The position numbers and the translations under genes are program-made. The notes under the pieces were generated by a model. The model saw only the letters and a list, made by a program, of their open reading frames with translations. It did not search any database and was not told the DNA's origin. DNA of 64,000 bases from Eledone cirrhosa (taxonomy: Eukaryota; Mollusca; Cephalopoda; Octopoda; Eledonidae), in assembly GCA_964016885.1 (NCBI GenBank), contig OZ024743.1, positions 189,766,904-189,830,903 of the forward strand. The letters run 5' to 3'. Positions 61,464-64,000 of the stretch are shown here, piece by piece. Every line of letters begins with the position of its first letter. Position 1 is the first letter of the stretch.

Positions 61464-61748
61464 CAGTGCTTCTCAAACTATCTGATGTGGCAAACCGGCA
61501 TTTTTATTTTTAATGTGCCACGTACCGCTAATATTTCGTAGTAATATTAATTTATACCGGAAACGATAAATATAATGAATATAATAATAGTTGACCATTT
61601 TTTTATCCTCTATTTATTTTGTAAACAAATAATACAATATCAAAACATATAAAAAAGTAATCAAATAAATTCCTCAAATGATTCCTTAGCATGTCCTGGA
61701 CACTGGCCGCGTACCGGTAGCTGATGGCTTGAGTACTGGCACCAGACT
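61464..61748. mobile_element. hAT-like MITE
   Basis: Starts CAGTGCTTCTCAAACT, a typical hAT terminal word, and near the right edge has GGCTTGAGTACTG (61726-61738), whose complement begins CAGTACTCAAG. 285 bp, non-coding. Flanks CTCTAGCA (61456-61463) and CTCTAGCG (61749-61756) look like an 8-bp target duplication with one change, but that places 10 bases beyond the CTG end. Confidence 0.55.
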
Positions 61749-61900
61749 CTCTAGCGGACTCTCCTCTCCACCTACATCTCCAGCATACATCAAATTCCTT
61801 TCGCTCTAGCATCTCTACAATTTCTCCTGCTCTTCCTTTCATCGTGCTTACATTGATGCTTCCAACTCGGAGTTTTGGACATTTGCCATCACTCGTAGGA
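61749..61900 (-). pseudogene. RTE LINE endonuclease N-terminus (copy R8)
   Basis: On minus: LRVGSINVSTMKGRAGEIVE and MLERKEFDVCWRC.. matching MNVGTLKGRSNEVVEMLERK of copy R6. Cut from the rest of the domain by the MITE. Confidence 0.7.
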
Positions 61901-62599
61901 TGGGGTGAATTTTTGTGGGGAGGGGGGGCGAATGCTTCCTGTCTCTGGATTAAAGCTTTGCATGGGTGTTTGGTAGCTTGCAGATTCATTTGTATATATA
62001 AAATACAATTCATTCTAAAACTTTTCTGCAACATCCTATAAAGAAAATTTGCAATTGGATGGAAAGCCACACCCCTGATGATCTAGCCAGTCAATCTTGA
62101 GCCCTTTTGGCTAACTGTCTGGAACTAGCTGTTGAAAGGGCAAGAGCTCAGCCATTGGGTTCTGACTCTTTATAATAGAGCCATACACTACAACCCCAAG
62201 TATCAAGTACTCTGTTGAGTAATGGTCTAACTAGTTTTAAACTGGTTCTATTCCGATATATATATATTTATGTATGTATATTTATATATATATATGTCAT
62301 GTATTTATAATTAGAAGTACCATTAACATAGCATGCTTTATAATAGAGATGTATATTAAAACATGTATAACAATCATACATAAGTTTTAATGATCATATC
62401 ACAGTACCTCAGCAGCCAAGTCAGAATTCCAGATGCTTGTGTTTTATGATATTGCTTACATATGGATTTTGTTTATTAAACATCTGCTGCAGATGCTCAT
62501 TTACATATAGTCTGTGTATTAATAATTAGCTGTAGCATTAATATAGTGTAATGCAGGATATTGGCAGATATAGAAGTATGTAAATAGGCTTATGCCAAT
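61901..62599. other. No gene seen
   Basis: AT-rich DNA with short (TA)n near 62258-62297. Nothing recognised. Confidence 0.45.
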
Positions 62600-62760
62600 A
62601 TTTTCTCCTTGTTTTTAATAATTTCTTTTGTTAAAAATGTCATAAATACACCATAATTTTATATTGTTGTTGTTCCAATATGGTGATCTATGCAAATATG
62701 GTTCTATCTCTCTCTTCTTTTTCTACTTTGAGCATGCTCTTACATAAACCAACCAAAACC
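62600..62760. repeat. Direct repeat Z, copy 1
   Basis: TTTAATAATTTCTTTT.TTAAA..TGTCATAAA.ACACCA and GTTGTTCCAATAT recur at 63345-63500 in the same order. Confidence 0.65.
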
Positions 62761-63344
62761 CTTTACTTTTGCCATGCTGAATACTGCTCAATTTGAATTT
62801 CATTCATGTTGGATAACAGAAGGCAGGGCTTTCACCCAAATTTATTCATCTGGTAATGTGCCAAGAGAATGGAATATGGAATCAACAATGGACCCTGGCA
62901 CGAAGTCGGTCTATCGAAGGAATTCATGGCTGGATAACCTAAAAAAAAAAATTGACAGAAGCTGAAAAAAAAATTATGAGAAGACTTTCATTTTGAAAAA
63001 TGTGTTATGGCAAAAGGCACAATCAAAGGTTGGCAAATCTAAATCAAATTCCTAAATATAAAAATTATATGTATTCATAATTCACTTGGAGAAATATTAG
63101 AAAGAGAAAATGGAAAACAATAAAATCAAAAGACTACAAGCATCCAACACAATCAGTATTATATTGTTTGTATTTCTAATTCGATATCATTTTCTTTTCT
63201 TTCTAGAATACTCTATCAATTATTTTTCTTTCTCTTTCCTTTAACTATCCTTACAAACACTTTAATCTTTATATTTTCTGTTGACCAAGGCAGAATTATT
63301 GATATCCACAGATGGTCTGCTTAATCTATGTAAATTTATTGAAT
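62761..63344. other. No gene seen
   Basis: A 63-codon frame at 62774-62965 has no family motif. A-rich near 62940-62995. Confidence 0.4.
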
Positions 63345-63496
63345 TTAATAATTCCTTTTATTAATAATTTCTTTTATTAAAGGTGTCATAAAGACACCAC
63401 AATTATTTATTAATGTTGTTCCAATATAGCAATCGACACAAATATGTCTCATTTTCTTCCCCTTTTTCAATGATGCACAGATCAAACAATCAAAGC

Positions 63497-63500
<4 letters not shown>
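63345..63500. repeat. Direct repeat Z, copy 2
   Basis: Second copy of 62600-62760, about 745 bp downstream; followed by (TA)n at 63501-63527. Confidence 0.65.
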
Positions 63501-63535
<35 letters not shown>

Positions 63536-63548
63536 ATATTTATTATTA

Positions 63549-63609
63549 ATTGTGATTGGCTTCTCAAACCAGTAATGAATGGCTAGTAATTGATAGAACC
63601 AATCACAAT
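63549..63609. repeat. Short inverted repeat
   Basis: ATTGTGATTGG..TTC pairs with GAACCAATCACAAT across about 30 bp; could be a hairpin or a MITE relic. The remainder to 64000 shows nothing recognisable. Confidence 0.5.
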
Positions 63610-64000
63610 ATATTACTGGTGGGTGGTCTTTTGTAGATGACTGAACTAACCAAATAGAGAAAAGGCTGGTGGTTCACTACATCACTAATACAGCATTCTG
63701 TCCGAAGGTGAAAATGTTTAAATTTTCAATGATCCACCCAGTCTAGTTGTAGATAGGTACATTTTACAATGCATACTAGTACCATGGTTAAGTTTGTTAT
63801 TATGGTTTTAATCCCAGATCAACCTAGACAAATTTTAGAGGGACACAAACTAAGTATTTCGTGGGTTCAAAGTGTTTGATATAGTTGCTTTTAATGTTAA
63901 TAAACATTATTAGTTTGTGTCATTTCCCATATATATAATACTTTTATCCTGTCAGTTAGGTTTCAACAGTAATACATCATATAGAATGGTTAAGAAATAC

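Larger units (their letters stand above)
59195..61900 (-). mobile_element. RTE-type LINE of a divergent subfamily, internally deleted (copy R8)
   Basis: (ATC)n 3' end at 59195-59208, 3' UTR to about 59510, C-terminal remnants, then a sudden jump at 59896-59905 from the LHGSETW block to the MKVTE block. This skips RT motifs A to C, about 1 kb. Linker and endonuclease follow to 61900. A hAT-like insertion lies at 61464-61748 and a 50-bp tandem duplication at 60470-60569. Confidence 0.8.

Overview
The window reads as repeat-dominated genomic DNA of a cephalopod mollusc, most probably an octopus. Evidence: long (TA)n and (CA)n tracts everywhere; tRNA-derived SINEs and a second SINE family whose wording I recognise from cephalopod genomes (for example the stretch at 40632-40750); RTE-clade LINEs ending in (ATC)n tails; and no recognisable host exon, rRNA gene or bacterial-style operon. 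The species call is an inference from repeat families. I found no cellular protein-coding gene that I can defend; every ORF with recognisable motifs belongs to a retroelement, and most are broken.

Layout. 1-3800: Penelope-like element (PLE) copy A, with an RT ORF and a GIY-YIG ORF. 4185-4230: hammerhead-like fold. 4357-6324 and 6363-10235: two RTE LINEs on the minus strand, the second split by a solo LTR (8944-9356). 10643-10998: tRNA-SINE. 11731-12890: RTE fragment fused to PLE copy B (12891-13721), followed by an inverted plus tandem array of 590-bp PLE terminal repeats (14005-15737). 16941-18562: a 1.6-kb palindrome with a hammerhead ribozyme motif in each arm. 18645-23300: small LINE and SINE fragments, another hammerhead motif (19330-19376), a fossil PLE (copy D). 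23300-29890: mostly AT-rich DNA with decayed LINE pieces. 29893-33506: the best-preserved RTE LINE. 33597-40593: a structure bounded by inverted repeats and holding an inverted 3' copy of that LINE and a full PLE (copy C) between two 1-kb direct terminal repeats. 40600-44420: SINEs, LINE tails, a hammerhead-centred palindrome, microsatellites. 44421-47966: a long APE-type LINE ORF with C-terminal C2H2 zinc fingers. 48030-51035: three head-to-tail truncated copies of an R2-like LINE joined at (TAA)n. 51305-57580: a nearly complete R2-like LINE interrupted by a very young non-autonomous LTR element. 57800-58500: SINE-like repeats. 59195-61900: an internally deleted RTE LINE carrying a hAT-like MITE. 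61900-64000: unrecognised AT-rich DNA.

How the parts relate. At least four retroelement machineries are present: PLE (RT plus GIY-YIG), RTE-type APE LINEs, an APE/C2H2 LINE, and R2-like LINEs with a C-terminal CCHC motif and a putative restriction-like endonuclease. The tRNA-SINEs carry 3' ends resembling the RTE 3' end, so they probably borrow RTE machinery. Small self-cleaving-type RNA folds recur on non-coding elements; hammerhead ribozymes are known from PLE terminal repeats, which suggests the same link here. The most novel-looking signal is this hammerhead family: at least two independent loci share stem lengths, an AC-N4-GU stem III and a U4-to-C core change, and one palindrome folds back exactly at the stem II loop.
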